A stretch of DNA of 50,192 nucleotides from a virus. Both the position numbers and the translations under genes were made by a program. How positions within the stretch are numbered: position 1 is the first letter of the stretch; each line of letters begins with the position of its first letter. The notes beneath the pieces were generated by a model. That model ran no database searches, was not told where the DNA came from, and was given only the letters and a program-made list of their open reading frames with translations. This document shows positions 35,212-44,899 of this stretch, piece by piece. The stretch spans positions 1 through 50,192 of IMG/VR virus record IMGVR_UViG_3300017917_001192, one strand, 5' to 3'.

Positions 35212-38200
35212 TTATCTTATCTGAAGTTGGTTAGGCGTTAATGCTGGTATTACTTGTACGTCATTTGCTGTGGCAGCGTTTACAAAAATTTCATATGGTT
35301 GACATTTTATTTCATATAAATCTCCAAAACTCATAGTAGGATCGTTTGGAACTAATACAGCACTACTAATTAACTCTCCGCATTCTGTATGTAGATAAGC
35401 ACTAAGTTCGCTAAAGTAAAACGTATCTCCAAAGTTCCAATTATTAATACTAAAATAATTATTCATAGCTGTTAAAACTGCACTGCGAATTTCACTATCA
35501 CTAGCATTTGTTGTGCTATCTTTAATAACTTTAATTGTGGCACGCAACGCAGGAGCTGCTTTAGCACCAAATAATGGTTTAAAAACTACACTATTCATTA
35601 CAATACTATCACTTAACATTTTATAATCATTAAGCTGACCATATGCTGTTTGTAACTCAGTAATGGTTGGCATATCGGGTTCAGGAACAGTATTTGTACT
35701 ATCTTGTATATAATTTTGATATGCTAGATAGTAAGCATTTGTAACTACATAAATGTCAATAATGTTGCTTGTGGCTGGATCAATACGTGTTGTATTGTTA
35801 CTGTTGTGTCTATACTGATAACTTAAACCTTGACGACCTGGTTGCACGCTATAGTTAGTTTGCTCAACTAATACATAGCTTGGAGTTGTCACTGTTGTTT
35901 CTTGTACTGTTTTATAAAACTTATTGTCACTATAAGCATAAAATAATTGACCAAGTGGATAATCATATTTTACAACTTCAACTTGCGCCTTAGTTGGATA
36001 CTGATATGCTACATCAGTGCTAGGAATTAATTGTAACTTTGTTAAGTTTAATGGATCCTGTACAGTTTCAAAGAACGCATAAATTCCAATATTACTTGCT
36101 CCAGTTACATAACCTGTCACATCAGTAAAAAAATCAGGATTAACAATAACTTGTGAATTGTTCGTATCAGTACTTGCTACTTCAACTTCAAAATTATTTA
36201 CATATCCATCACTCTCAACTTGTTGTCCTACAATATTAACTTTATAATCAACTCCCAAACTTGTTGTTGAGTTTGGTTGTGAGTTAATGTTCAGTATGTT
36301 TACAAAATCTTGTAATACTTTACCACTAAATGGATCATAAACTAATTCATTTTGACTATAAACAAAACGTGTTTGACTAACACTACCAAACAAATATTCC
36401 AATGACCTATATTGCGTTGTATAAATGTTACTGCCATTTGATGTAATTTTGACAAACCAATTTGTATTATCTATATCATCCACTGCCCATCGTTCTTGGG
36501 TAACAAGTAAAGAGTTATCAAACACTAAAGTAAAATCTTGTAATAACTCCATTTTTAAAACTATTTCGTTTATTAACGTTGTACTAAAAGTATTATCAAA
36601 AACTGGAATAACTGTTGTTGCTATAGCACCAGTAGGAATATATCCATTTATTGTAACAGGACCTGTTCCATTTACAAAATTACCTAAACCGTTATTTGTT
36701 CCGTCACCAATAACATTTAGCATAGTTGTCCAAATATGTGTGATAGCATTTGCCGGTGGAATACCACTTACTAGTCTATACTCACTGTTAAAATAGTAAC
36801 CAGCTGGTGCTACAAATTTCACGATTGCTCCATTGGTAACATACTTTAAATTATTAGTAGCAAGTGTATTAACAGTAGCAGGAACTTTTGTGCTTCCACT
36901 TAGTGTGTAAAAATATCCAGTATTGCTACTTGCGTCAACTGTGCTTGTTTGCCAATATACAGTTGAACTTATACTATATCTAGGATAGTTTTGTATATAA
37001 TATTGTATAGGATTATTACCACCCAACAGTGATGCCAACTCTACAATAAAAGCACGAATGGCGCTTGAATTTGTAAACAATCTTACAATGCTTGCTGGAT
37101 TAGTGTTTTGATATAATGCTCCATCTGTCCCGAAAGTATTAATACTACTATATTTTCCAGTTGGATCTAATAAATCTAAGTTCTTACTTACACCAATACT
37201 ACTACGATTAATTGCTTTACTTTTAATAATGCTATTGTATAATGTATATGGAAAGTTATTATAATCTTCTCCATTTACCATACGATTTTGTGTATAGTAA
37301 CGTGTTGGAGCACGTTGTTTTATTTCAGCTAATGATTCACGTGCTTGTGCTGTACTTGTAGGCAAAGTTAATGATAATACAAATGTAATATTTTCAAGAC
37401 GACCTGTTCTGCTTACATATGTAAATGTTACACTTAGTCCCTGCATTTCATTTGGATCAATTGTATATGTTAATGCGTTACCACTTCTAACATATGCTCT
37501 AAAAGTTCCTACAGGTATTTGACTAAACACCCCATCACCGAATACATAAGTAACTTGATCATTAAATCTACTGTCTACTGAAAAAATATTACGTATGCTA
37601 TTTTCAGTCTGTAGATAGGCATTAGCGTAAACATTTTCTACTTGCTTCCATAGCAGTTTACTATTATTGTTCGTATTCAACTGATATAACCAAGTATCGG
37701 TATTATTAATACCTTGTATATCTATGTTAACTGTTTGATTGCTAATTTGTTGTTCAAAATTAAAATCTACAGCTTGTAGTGTTCCTTGTTTAAAGTAAAA
37801 GAAAAATCCAGTTTCAGGACTACCAAATCCTAATTGGTCATTACGATATAGTATATTAAACTTCCCAGTTGGGGCAGGAGGTATTTCATAAATATAATCT
37901 TCATTTAAACTTGTTACGCTTACAAGTTCAAAATTCATTGATATAGCATCTACTGTACTTTGAAATGGTACAACTGGTAAACTTGTAGCTGGAATACTCA
38001 TAGAATATTCTTGTGTATTAACACCAACTATTTCTGCCTCATTGCCTGGTCTGCCAATTCTTTGTGGATTAATTAAAGTAGCATTAATGATAGCATTAAA
38101 TTGTTCTTGCCAATTTGGGTTGGCAGTATCATTCCATAAAATTGTACTATTAGATAAATTTAAACCATTCAAATCAATAATATTTTCTGTTGTGCGAACG

Positions 38201-38565
38201 CTTGTAACTTTTAAATATCCTTGACCAGCAATATTACGCTTCGGTGTATAGCTTACTAAGTTTGCAAGTTTAATTACACTATCACGGCGTTCAGCAGTAT
38301 CTAAAAAGTTTTCACGTGCGTTTAAATCATTACGAAACGCTAAACCTTGGCCCATAAATGCCATAACATCAAGTAATGCTATAAACTCACTACTTTCAAT
38401 ATAGTCATTAAATGTTTCGGGATAATAAACTCGTAAATAATCAATAAAACTTTTACGCAGTGTTTCATAATCGTAACTGCGAAAGTCTGCTTCACGGAAA
38501 GTTTGGTAAATAGCTTTCCAGTCGTTTACCCCAAAAAGTGCTGATTGTCGTGAACTTATAGCCAT
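35212..38565 (-). CDS. gp6: Baseplate wedge protein gp6-like
   Basis: A 1117-residue protein opening 'FGVNDWKAIYQTFREADFRS', then 'RKSFIDYLRVYYPETFNDY', 'SSEFIALLDVMAFMGQGLAF' and 'NARENFLDTAERRDSVIKLA'. This N-terminal block is the conserved signature of T4-type gp6, the wedge protein that forms the inner baseplate ring and belongs to the wider baseplate J-like group. It is longer than T4 gp6 (660 residues), as is common in cyanophage-like relatives. The stop is one base from the ATG of the giant gene. The ATG is preceded by AGAGAAAG and, 16 bases upstream, by GATAAATACTA, a strong late-promoter match. It follows gp25, the usual order. Confidence 0.88.
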   Translation of the reverse strand: MAISSRQSALFGVNDWKAIYQTFREADFRSYDYETLRKSFIDYLRVYYPETFNDYIESSEFIALLDVMAFMGQGLAFRNDLNARENFLDTAERRDSVIKLANLVSYTPKRNIAGQGYLKVTSVRTTENIIDLNGLNLSNSTILWNDTANPNWQEQFNAIINATLINPQRIGRPGNEAEIVGVNTQEYSMSIPATSLPVVPFQSTVDAISMNFELVSVTSLNEDYIYEIPPAPTGKFNILYRNDQLGFGSPETGFFFYFKQGTLQAVDFNFEQQISNQTVNIDIQGINNTDTWLYQLNTNNNSKLLWKQVENVYANAYLQTENSIRNIFSVDSRFNDQVTYVFGDGVFSQIPVGTFRAYVRSGNALTYTIDPNEMQGLSVTFTYVSRTGRLENITFVLSLTLPTSTAQARESLAEIKQRAPTRYYTQNRMVNGEDYNNFPYTLYNSIIKSKAINRSSIGVSKNLDLLDPTGKYSSINTFGTDGALYQNTNPASIVRLFTNSSAIRAFIVELASLLGGNNPIQYYIQNYPRYSISSTVYWQTSTVDASSNTGYFYTLSGSTKVPATVNTLATNNLKYVTNGAIVKFVAPAGYYFNSEYRLVSGIPPANAITHIWTTMLNVIGDGTNNGLGNFVNGTGPVTINGYIPTGAIATTVIPVFDNTFSTTLINEIVLKMELLQDFTLVFDNSLLVTQERWAVDDIDNTNWFVKITSNGSNIYTTQYRSLEYLFGSVSQTRFVYSQNELVYDPFSGKVLQDFVNILNINSQPNSTTSLGVDYKVNIVGQQVESDGYVNNFEVEVASTDTNNSQVIVNPDFFTDVTGYVTGASNIGIYAFFETVQDPLNLTKLQLIPSTDVAYQYPTKAQVEVVKYDYPLGQLFYAYSDNKFYKTVQETTVTTPSYVLVEQTNYSVQPGRQGLSYQYRHNSNNTTRIDPATSNIIDIYVVTNAYYLAYQNYIQDSTNTVPEPDMPTITELQTAYGQLNDYKMLSDSIVMNSVVFKPLFGAKAAPALRATIKVIKDSTTNASDSEIRSAVLTAMNNYFSINNWNFGDTFYFSELSAYLHTECGELISSAVLVPNDPTMSFGDLYEIKCQPYEIFVNAATANDVQVIPALTPNQLQIR

Positions 38566-38581
38566 ATCTTTCTCTTTTTAG

Positions 38582-38588
38582 TATTTAT
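38582..38588 (-). promoter_or_regulatory. Late-promoter-like ATAAATA motif before gp6
   Basis: Minus-strand sequence GATAAATACTA in the 44-base gap before gp6. It matches TAAATACTA of the T4 late consensus (TATAAATACTATT) and ends 16 bases before the ATG at 38565. This is the best late-promoter candidate in the window. Confidence 0.55.
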
Positions 38589-38609
38589 CATACCAAAATA
38601 GTAGTGTTT

Positions 38610-39065
38610 TTATGAATTTTGGAATGTAGCAGTGTTTGTAGCGTTATTAAAAAACAATCCTAATAATGTTGCTTCATTAAAAGGACTCACAGCAATTTCT
38701 ACTTCAACAAGTATTCCATTCTCTTTAGGATAGCACTTTACAGTATTAACTTGTATGCGAGGATCTAAACTAATTACTCTACGTATTTCATTTTCTAACG
38801 CAAATTGATCATCAGCCGTATTGGGGTCAAAAATAAAATCCCATATTGTAGTACCATAATTAGGTTGACCTACTTTTTCGCCTTTTTTAATATTAAAGGC
38901 ATTTAACAAATCTTGTTGAACCAATGCTGAGTCAGTATTTCTAAATTTTTTTCCTATAACAATTGTGCCAGTTACACCACCGAAACCACCTGCGGAGCCT
39001 GCAGCAAGATTAGTAGTTCTTGGTTTACAAGCGTTTTGTGTACTGAATCCTACATAATATGGCAT
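38610..39065 (-). CDS. gp25: Baseplate wedge protein gp25-like
   Basis: A 151-residue protein of the GPW/gp25 family: 'NAFNIKKGEKVGQPNYGTTI', 'WDFIFDPNTADD', 'EIRRVISLDPRIQVNTVKC' and 'GILVEVEIAVSP'. gp25 helps clamp the inner baseplate and contacts the sheath in contractile tails. The N-terminal 50 residues, Gly and Ala rich ('NLAAGSAGGFGGVTG'), extend beyond the minimal fold. AGGAT before the ATG is a reasonable ribosome site. It lies between the gp5-like and gp6-like genes. Confidence 0.92.
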   Translation of the reverse strand: MPYYVGFSTQNACKPRTTNLAAGSAGGFGGVTGTIVIGKKFRNTDSALVQQDLLNAFNIKKGEKVGQPNYGTTIWDFIFDPNTADDQFALENEIRRVISLDPRIQVNTVKCYPKENGILVEVEIAVSPFNEATLLGLFFNNATNTATFQNS

Positions 39066-39082
39066 AATATATCCTAGTATAA

Positions 39083-42000
39083 TTATTTACTTATCAAAGC
39101 ATCAAATTCTTTTTGTATGTCTAATAACTTTTTAACTTCATCATCATACTTTTGTTTTAATTCCGCTACCGCAGGATCACCCTCTGGTAATGAATTTTTA
39201 GCTTCAAGCCATGCTATTTTTGCTACTTTAGCCACTTCCAATTGTTTATTAAATCTATCGTTTACTTTTTTTCGTTCAGCAAGTTCGTCAAGAAGCTTTT
39301 GGTTTTGTTTGTCAAGTGCCTGTACCGCTTGATCTCTTTCGAGAGGGTAATCACTAAAAGTTGGAGGAGGTATCTTTGGATCACCTAACACACTTACAAT
39401 TTGTGTATTAAGTCCTGATCTATTAAATGTCTCGGTTCCGATAATTGGCATTTTTACAGGATTTCCTCCACCAAAGTTTAATGCGCTTAATGCTCCAGTC
39501 AATTGAGCTACCGCACTTTGTGGTAATCCAGTATTTGCTAAACCTAATAATGCTCCAGGTGATTTAAGCTGTGCGTCTTTAGGCAAGAAGCTATTTGCTA
39601 TATTGGTAATGTTTGTAGCAGCACCTATGATAGGATTTATAGCAGGAGCAAAAGTTCTAGCAGTAGCACTTAACAGATTATCTGGACTAAAGGCATTTAA
39701 AATCGCTGTGCCTGTATTAGTAGCAGAACCACTTACATTGCTTAATCCTGGTAATGTATTATATGTTAAACTGTTATTAACCACTGCCGCAGCAACTCTT
39801 AATCCACCTGGTAAATTACTCATACCACTTGCTAAACTTGCTGTTGCTCCACGTAATGTATTACTAGCAACTGAGGCTGCTATTTCACTTAAATTACCTC
39901 CCACTGAAGGACCACCTAATAAAGTGTTAACGCTTGCTTGCCCAATTGATGAAACTAAATTTTGTCTAGCAATATTATATAAATTTTGAGGGACACCGGG
40001 CTTAAGTGGTTTAAATCCACCTAAGATTTTATCAAACGCAGCAGCAGCAATACCTTTAGCAGCAGCATTCAATCCACCTAGTGTTTGTATTTTGCCTGCT
40101 GCTCCTAAAGCTTGATTAATGCCAGCTAAACCTTTAACCTTACTTTGTGCTAAACTAGCAGCAAAAGTTCCTGCTGCTATGGCACCCAATACATTTCCGT
40201 TAGCTCCTGCTACAGCAGCATTGGCAATATTACTTAAACCTTGTACAGTGCGTATTGTGCTTGTAACCTTAGCAATACCTTGTGTAGCAGTTGCCATTAC
40301 TGAACCAAGAGATTGTACGCTACTTTCCTTACCAGATAATAAACCAACTTGTTGTAATGCTCGTTGAGATTGTTGTAAGTTTCTTACCACGCCATATGCT
40401 TGACCTGTTACATTAGTTGCTAATTGTGTAAGATTTTGTACTCCAGCTATTCCTGTAAACAATGAACTTGGTAATGATTGCTGTGGAGTTTTTCCACTTG
40501 ATATTAATGAATTAATTAAAGGAGCGCTACCTGGTTTTATTAGACCGCTTTGTTCCATTTGCTGTGGATTCATAGCAAATGCTCCAACAGCTAGAACTTT
40601 ATTTGATCCTTCAGTAACTACTGCTATACCTTGTTTTACAGCATCTTTAGCTGGACCGGTAGCAGCATCAACCGCCATCTGACTTAAAGCTACGCTTGTT
40701 GTTGCTTTATCAATTGCTTGACTAACAGCTGGAACATTTGGCACTGTAGAACTTGTTGAAACACTTGTTGGAGTAACTGAAGAACTTTGTGCTGCTTGAT
40801 TTGCTTGTTCAACAGGTTGACTTGCTGGTTGTGGAGTATTATCCGCAGCGTTAGGACTAACTTTTACGTCAACACCTTGGTTAGCATTAGCCCATGGTGT
40901 ATGAGCAGGTGCTCTGCTTACTATAGTAAGTAGGCCTCCAGGTGATGCAGCATAACCTTTCTTTTCATCATAAAGTGTATCAATTTGTGCGATAATAGGC
41001 ACAGGTTTAACTTCAGCAGGCTTACTACTTGCTGAACCAGTGTTTAAATTTATTTTTGATTTACCATTTATATATGTAATAGCATCACTTGCAAATGAAC
41101 TATCTCCTGCACTTTGAAAACTCATGCTACCGTCTACTTTTGTAAGCAATTTTCCTAAACTATTTAAGTTATAGTCTCCTCCCACTCTTTGAAGGAAATC
41201 CTGATCAGTATTCATGTGAAAGTTTTCACTTTGAATGTTTAATTTTTTAGCAGCATGAATATTAATGTTATTATCAGCATGTAAATTTAAATCACCTTGT
41301 GTTCTTACATTAAAACTATTAGTGCTAAAAATATCAACAGTACCTTCTTTGCCTAATTCTATATAACTTTGTCCATTACTATGTATAATGAATAGTGTTT
41401 GTGCGTCATCACTCATTAATATTTGATGACCCTTTGTACTACGTATTCTTATTAATTGGTCACGTCCTACTATGTCTCCATCATCCATAACAATACTATG
41501 ACCAGCTCGACGGCCTACAATTTTTAAGTTTTGACGATTCTCTGCTGAAAGATTTTCAACTAAAGAATCATCAGTAAAACCTCCTTCATATATCGGTCTT
41601 CCTGGTGTGCTAACTCCCCATCCAACACGACTAGGTGTTTCACGTTGGGCACTACTGCTAATTGGACCACGAACTGTGTCACGAATCAAACCCTGTTGCG
41701 TATAAACTGCGGCAGCATAACTATGAATAGGTTTGGGAGCAGTTACAAAATCAATACTATTTTCTATACTTGGATTATTTTTATTAATATTTGCTACTGG
41801 AAGTCGTTTAGCACCACCATAACTTTCTGCTTCACCTGAATTTGCTACAATATTGTCAGTTGCTCCAATAGCAGGAATCATTTGTAAAGCACTTGGGTCA
41901 GGTATACTACCTAAATAAAATCCTTTACCCTGATCACCATCAATAAACAATACAACAACTACTGTACCTATATCAGGCGGACTATGCCAAAACCCATAAC

Positions 42001-42283
42001 TATTTGGATTGTTTTTATAAGTACCAAAGTTATCATTATTTGCTGAGGGTATTGTTTGTCCATAAAATGTACTTAAGAAATTTACTTGTACCCAATTACC
42101 TCTATCCTCTGGATCCTTGCCTGAGTTATCGCTTAAGTATACCCATATTCTACCTGATCTATTTGGATCGATATTATCTTTAACAATAGCAAGCAAAGGA
42201 ACAGTGCGTGTTGGAGCTTTGCCTCCTGAATCAGGTGTAGCTGCTGCTAATACTCCATGTGGCTTAAAAACATTTTCTGCCAT
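39083..42283 (-). CDS. gp5: Baseplate hub/spike protein gp5-like, without lysozyme domain
   Basis: A 1066-residue protein. Residues about 25-135 form a gp5/VgrG-type OB domain ('PLLAIVKDNIDPNRSGRIWV', 'WHSPPDIGTVVVVLFIDG', 'GKGFYLGSIPDP'). Residues about 255-405 are needle-like repeats ('RIRSTKGHQILMSDDAQTLF', 'YIELGKEGTVDIFS', 'DLNLHADNNINIHAAKKLNI'), the triple beta-helix of the spike. After a 'APAHTPWANANQGVDVKVSP' segment there is a Ser/Pro/Gln linker, then roughly 430 residues that are Ala- and Gly-rich, and a C-terminal coiled coil (about 995-1066). The T4 lysozyme domain is not seen. It should form the membrane-piercing tail tip. AGGAAG lies before the ATG. Confidence 0.85.
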   Translation of the reverse strand: MAENVFKPHGVLAAATPDSGGKAPTRTVPLLAIVKDNIDPNRSGRIWVYLSDNSGKDPEDRGNWVQVNFLSTFYGQTIPSANNDNFGTYKNNPNSYGFWHSPPDIGTVVVVLFIDGDQGKGFYLGSIPDPSALQMIPAIGATDNIVANSGEAESYGGAKRLPVANINKNNPSIENSIDFVTAPKPIHSYAAAVYTQQGLIRDTVRGPISSSAQRETPSRVGWGVSTPGRPIYEGGFTDDSLVENLSAENRQNLKIVGRRAGHSIVMDDGDIVGRDQLIRIRSTKGHQILMSDDAQTLFIIHSNGQSYIELGKEGTVDIFSTNSFNVRTQGDLNLHADNNINIHAAKKLNIQSENFHMNTDQDFLQRVGGDYNLNSLGKLLTKVDGSMSFQSAGDSSFASDAITYINGKSKINLNTGSASSKPAEVKPVPIIAQIDTLYDEKKGYAASPGGLLTIVSRAPAHTPWANANQGVDVKVSPNAADNTPQPASQPVEQANQAAQSSSVTPTSVSTSSTVPNVPAVSQAIDKATTSVALSQMAVDAATGPAKDAVKQGIAVVTEGSNKVLAVGAFAMNPQQMEQSGLIKPGSAPLINSLISSGKTPQQSLPSSLFTGIAGVQNLTQLATNVTGQAYGVVRNLQQSQRALQQVGLLSGKESSVQSLGSVMATATQGIAKVTSTIRTVQGLSNIANAAVAGANGNVLGAIAAGTFAASLAQSKVKGLAGINQALGAAGKIQTLGGLNAAAKGIAAAAFDKILGGFKPLKPGVPQNLYNIARQNLVSSIGQASVNTLLGGPSVGGNLSEIAASVASNTLRGATASLASGMSNLPGGLRVAAAVVNNSLTYNTLPGLSNVSGSATNTGTAILNAFSPDNLLSATARTFAPAINPIIGAATNITNIANSFLPKDAQLKSPGALLGLANTGLPQSAVAQLTGALSALNFGGGNPVKMPIIGTETFNRSGLNTQIVSVLGDPKIPPPTFSDYPLERDQAVQALDKQNQKLLDELAERKKVNDRFNKQLEVAKVAKIAWLEAKNSLPEGDPAVAELKQKYDDEVKKLLDIQKEFDALISK
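39084..39090 (-). promoter_or_regulatory. Weak late-promoter-like GTAAATA motif
   Basis: Minus-strand GTAAATA overlapping the stop codon of the gp5-like gene, 18 bases before the gp25 ATG. Spacing fits the other motifs but part of the match is supplied by the stop codon, so it is uncertain. Confidence 0.2.
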
Positions 42284-42295
42284 AATTCTTCCTAA

Positions 42296-44584
42296 TTAGG
42301 GTCCCATTCCTGAACCTTGTCCAGGATTGTCATCATCATTTGTTCCTGCTACAGGTTGATTGTTTATTGTAGATGGATTAGAAGGAGCTGCGCCTACATT
42401 AGCAACTGATGAAGCTACAGGAGGATCGCCCCTCAAGCCTGTCGATCCTGTTGTTGATGTTCCTCCACCACTTGAACCTGGAGCAGAAGGTGAACCTGGT
42501 ACTTGACGATTACTTAATCTTCTACTTTCAGCAGTATCAAAACTTCCATCATCACGTCCTGTACCCTCAGTTGGTTTAGCATCATCAAAAGTATTAATAC
42601 TACAAGTTAAAACTTGTGTAAATTTACCATTTTGAAAAATACTTTCTACCTCCAAAACTCTATAACTAACACCTTCTACAATTTTACTAATATCTTCAGG
42701 ATAACGCCAAAACAATATTCTATCATTTAATTTAATTAATCCATTATTATTATCAACATCAACTGCTTCAACAAAATCAATTTCAATAAAAACTTGTCCA
42801 CCATTTGCTTTAATTGTAAATCCATCACTACCATAAAATTTACTGTAAACAGCTTGAGCACTTGTAGGCAGTTCACTATCGCTTATTAAATAATCAGGAT
42901 CTCCTAGTATTGTAATTTTAGCTTCGGCCCAATCACTAGGACTATACAAATTATTTAAATAAGCATTTTGTGCTTCCATACCAACATTTAATCTTCCTAT
43001 ATGTGGTTGGTTTATACGTTGATTAAATTTTTGTGGTATATCAACAGGACCACCTGTACCTATACCATCTGTAAGCGCAGTATTTAATGCTACGTTAAAA
43101 TACTGAGTATTTAAAGTTTGTTTATAATTGATGATTTCTGAATTTTTTCCAGTATACCAAAATTTATATCTTTTATGTGGTCCATAATATTTTATTCCAG
43201 GATTACTTATAGAGTTTTGTATAACTGGTGTATCATAAGGACTAATAATATATGTAATATTATAAGCAAAGTCACTACGTAGATTATCCCATTTAGCATT
43301 TTCTATAACGGCACTTATATTATACCAACGAACTGGAATTTTACTTTTAGGATCAATTTGATTTTCGGTTTTCTTTTGCGGGTTAGCTTGTAAATTTGTT
43401 GTGTATACAACTTTTAAAGCATCTTCTAAATAACTACTTTGGCTAACAACTTGATTAACTGCTTGAATTATTGGTGTAGTTCCCTGAAAAGTAAATTGTC
43501 TTTTTTTATTATTAGGTACAGTTCCTGATTTTTCTTCACTTACTTCAGTTGAATTTTTTACACCCGAACCTCCCCAAGTATACTTTTGTAAATCAGCTTC
43601 ACTAACTACTATACTAGTTTTAAATCTTTCTTCCATATCATCCAAATATTTAAAATCATATACATCAGGATGTACGATTCCTGGGGGATCAGTTAATAAT
43701 AAATTTTGTTGATCCTGATTAAGTTTTTCCTTTAATTTTTCTATAGCTTCATATACAGTAGTAGCCTCAAAACTGGCACCCAAATCAATTAGACCACGTT
43801 TAATTCCAAATGCTTCATTACTAGGTAAACTTGATGCTGTTACAGTATAAACTGTCATTTTACCAGTTATTTCAAATTTTACCTCTGTTAATACAATATC
43901 AAAAAAGTTTTGAAATACTCCACCACGAGCAGCAGGATCATCACTAAATGAACTTGTACTAGTATCTACAATATTTCCATTTTGATCGTACCCAATAAAT
44001 TTGATACCTAATACAAAAAATTGTCTTATAGGATTAGATAAACCCTTTTGAGTTCTACCAGTAGCATCAACGTATTCCTGTAGAGCATCTTGTGCTTTTT
44101 TTAAGTTATTAACAAAACTGAAACCATATGGTTCATAAACATTAAACGACATTTTAGTTGAAATGGTTGCCGATTGTGTCTCGCTAAAACTTACTAAACT
44201 TGTCATTTTTAAATTATCAATATAATAATCTAAATTAAATCCAGGTGCTCGCCTAGATGTTGTATTGTTAATACCCCCACTTTGAGCAATTAAATATACC
44301 CCTGCCGCAAATTCTTGATTTGAATTTGCTGAAGCTTGTGCGAAAGCATTAATATTCCTTCTTCCTGATTGTATAAAAGCATCATATGCTTCAGGAGTTA
44401 CCATATACAAACTTAAATTATAGGTATAACTAGCAAATTGACTTAATGGATTATAAAGCCTACGACCTGGATTTGAAGGTACAGTATTTTTAGTTTGAGT
44501 TTTGTTTTGGTTTGTTATATATTCCAATACAGACGCATCACCGCTGGTTCTGTCACCGTCTGCTGATCCAGTTAATTCTGCCAT
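42296..44584 (-). CDS. Baseplate hub-like structural protein, 762 residues
   Basis: A 762-residue protein lying between gp53-like and gp5-like genes. It has 'MTSLVSFSETQSATISTKMS', 'FNVYEPYGFSFVNNL', 'QFFVLGIKFIGYDQNGN', 'SPSDWAEAKITILGDPDYLI' and 'DRILFWRYPEDISKIVEGVS'. The late block (GDPDYL, then 'YRVLEVESIFQNGKFTQVLT') is what hub proteins that sit on the spike contain, and the location before gp5 suggests a gp27-like partner. The C-terminal 70 residues are a low-complexity Gly/Ser/Pro/Asp tail. I cannot confirm homology to gp27 by eye. The ATG directly abuts the gp53 stop. The TAATTAGGG junction leads into gp5. Confidence 0.65.
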   Translation of the reverse strand: MAELTGSADGDRTSGDASVLEYITNQNKTQTKNTVPSNPGRRLYNPLSQFASYTYNLSLYMVTPEAYDAFIQSGRRNINAFAQASANSNQEFAAGVYLIAQSGGINNTTSRRAPGFNLDYYIDNLKMTSLVSFSETQSATISTKMSFNVYEPYGFSFVNNLKKAQDALQEYVDATGRTQKGLSNPIRQFFVLGIKFIGYDQNGNIVDTSTSSFSDDPAARGGVFQNFFDIVLTEVKFEITGKMTVYTVTASSLPSNEAFGIKRGLIDLGASFEATTVYEAIEKLKEKLNQDQQNLLLTDPPGIVHPDVYDFKYLDDMEERFKTSIVVSEADLQKYTWGGSGVKNSTEVSEEKSGTVPNNKKRQFTFQGTTPIIQAVNQVVSQSSYLEDALKVVYTTNLQANPQKKTENQIDPKSKIPVRWYNISAVIENAKWDNLRSDFAYNITYIISPYDTPVIQNSISNPGIKYYGPHKRYKFWYTGKNSEIINYKQTLNTQYFNVALNTALTDGIGTGGPVDIPQKFNQRINQPHIGRLNVGMEAQNAYLNNLYSPSDWAEAKITILGDPDYLISDSELPTSAQAVYSKFYGSDGFTIKANGGQVFIEIDFVEAVDVDNNNGLIKLNDRILFWRYPEDISKIVEGVSYRVLEVESIFQNGKFTQVLTCSINTFDDAKPTEGTGRDDGSFDTAESRRLSNRQVPGSPSAPGSSGGGTSTTGSTGLRGDPPVASSVANVGAAPSNPSTINNQPVAGTNDDDNPGQGSGMGP

Positions 44585-44899
44585 TTAAATACCTAAAACT
44601 TGTTTTAATGTTTCTAATTTTGGAACATATATTCCTAAACCAGTAACAAAATCAAAATATGGATCATTACCTAGTCTGTTTGGATTACGTTGTGCGAATA
44701 CCCACCATAATTTACTATCTCCATATAAATCAAAAGCTAGTAAGTCAGGTCTGTATTGATATGTTTCTGTAAGAACAATATATACATCGCTTGGAAACAT
44801 TGGAATAGGCCTGTAAACCATAAAATCTAAAAACTTGGCATTTGTAACGCCAGTATTATAATACGGACTTGTTGCTGGGTATATTGTATTAATTGCCAT
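44585..44899 (-). CDS. gp53: Baseplate wedge protein gp53-like
   Basis: A 104-residue LysM-like wedge protein: 'SDVYIVLTETYQYRPDLLAF', 'DLYGDSKLWWVFAQRNPNRL' and 'DFVTGLGIYVPKLETLKQVL'. This is the gp53/LysM-like pattern, the D-L-Y-G-D-x-x-L-W-W motif being diagnostic. It connects the wedges around the hub. The ATG at 44899 shares an A with the TAA of gp48 (TAATG). The frame continues 6 bases upstream to a TTG, but the ATG is the better start. Confidence 0.9.
   Translation of the reverse strand: MAINTIYPATSPYYNTGVTNAKFLDFMVYRPIPMFPSDVYIVLTETYQYRPDLLAFDLYGDSKLWWVFAQRNPNRLGNDPYFDFVTGLGIYVPKLETLKQVLGI

Noticed and set aside
39083-42283. Lysozyme or other enzyme domain in the gp5-like protein.
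   Set aside because: No T4-lysozyme motif could be found by eye.
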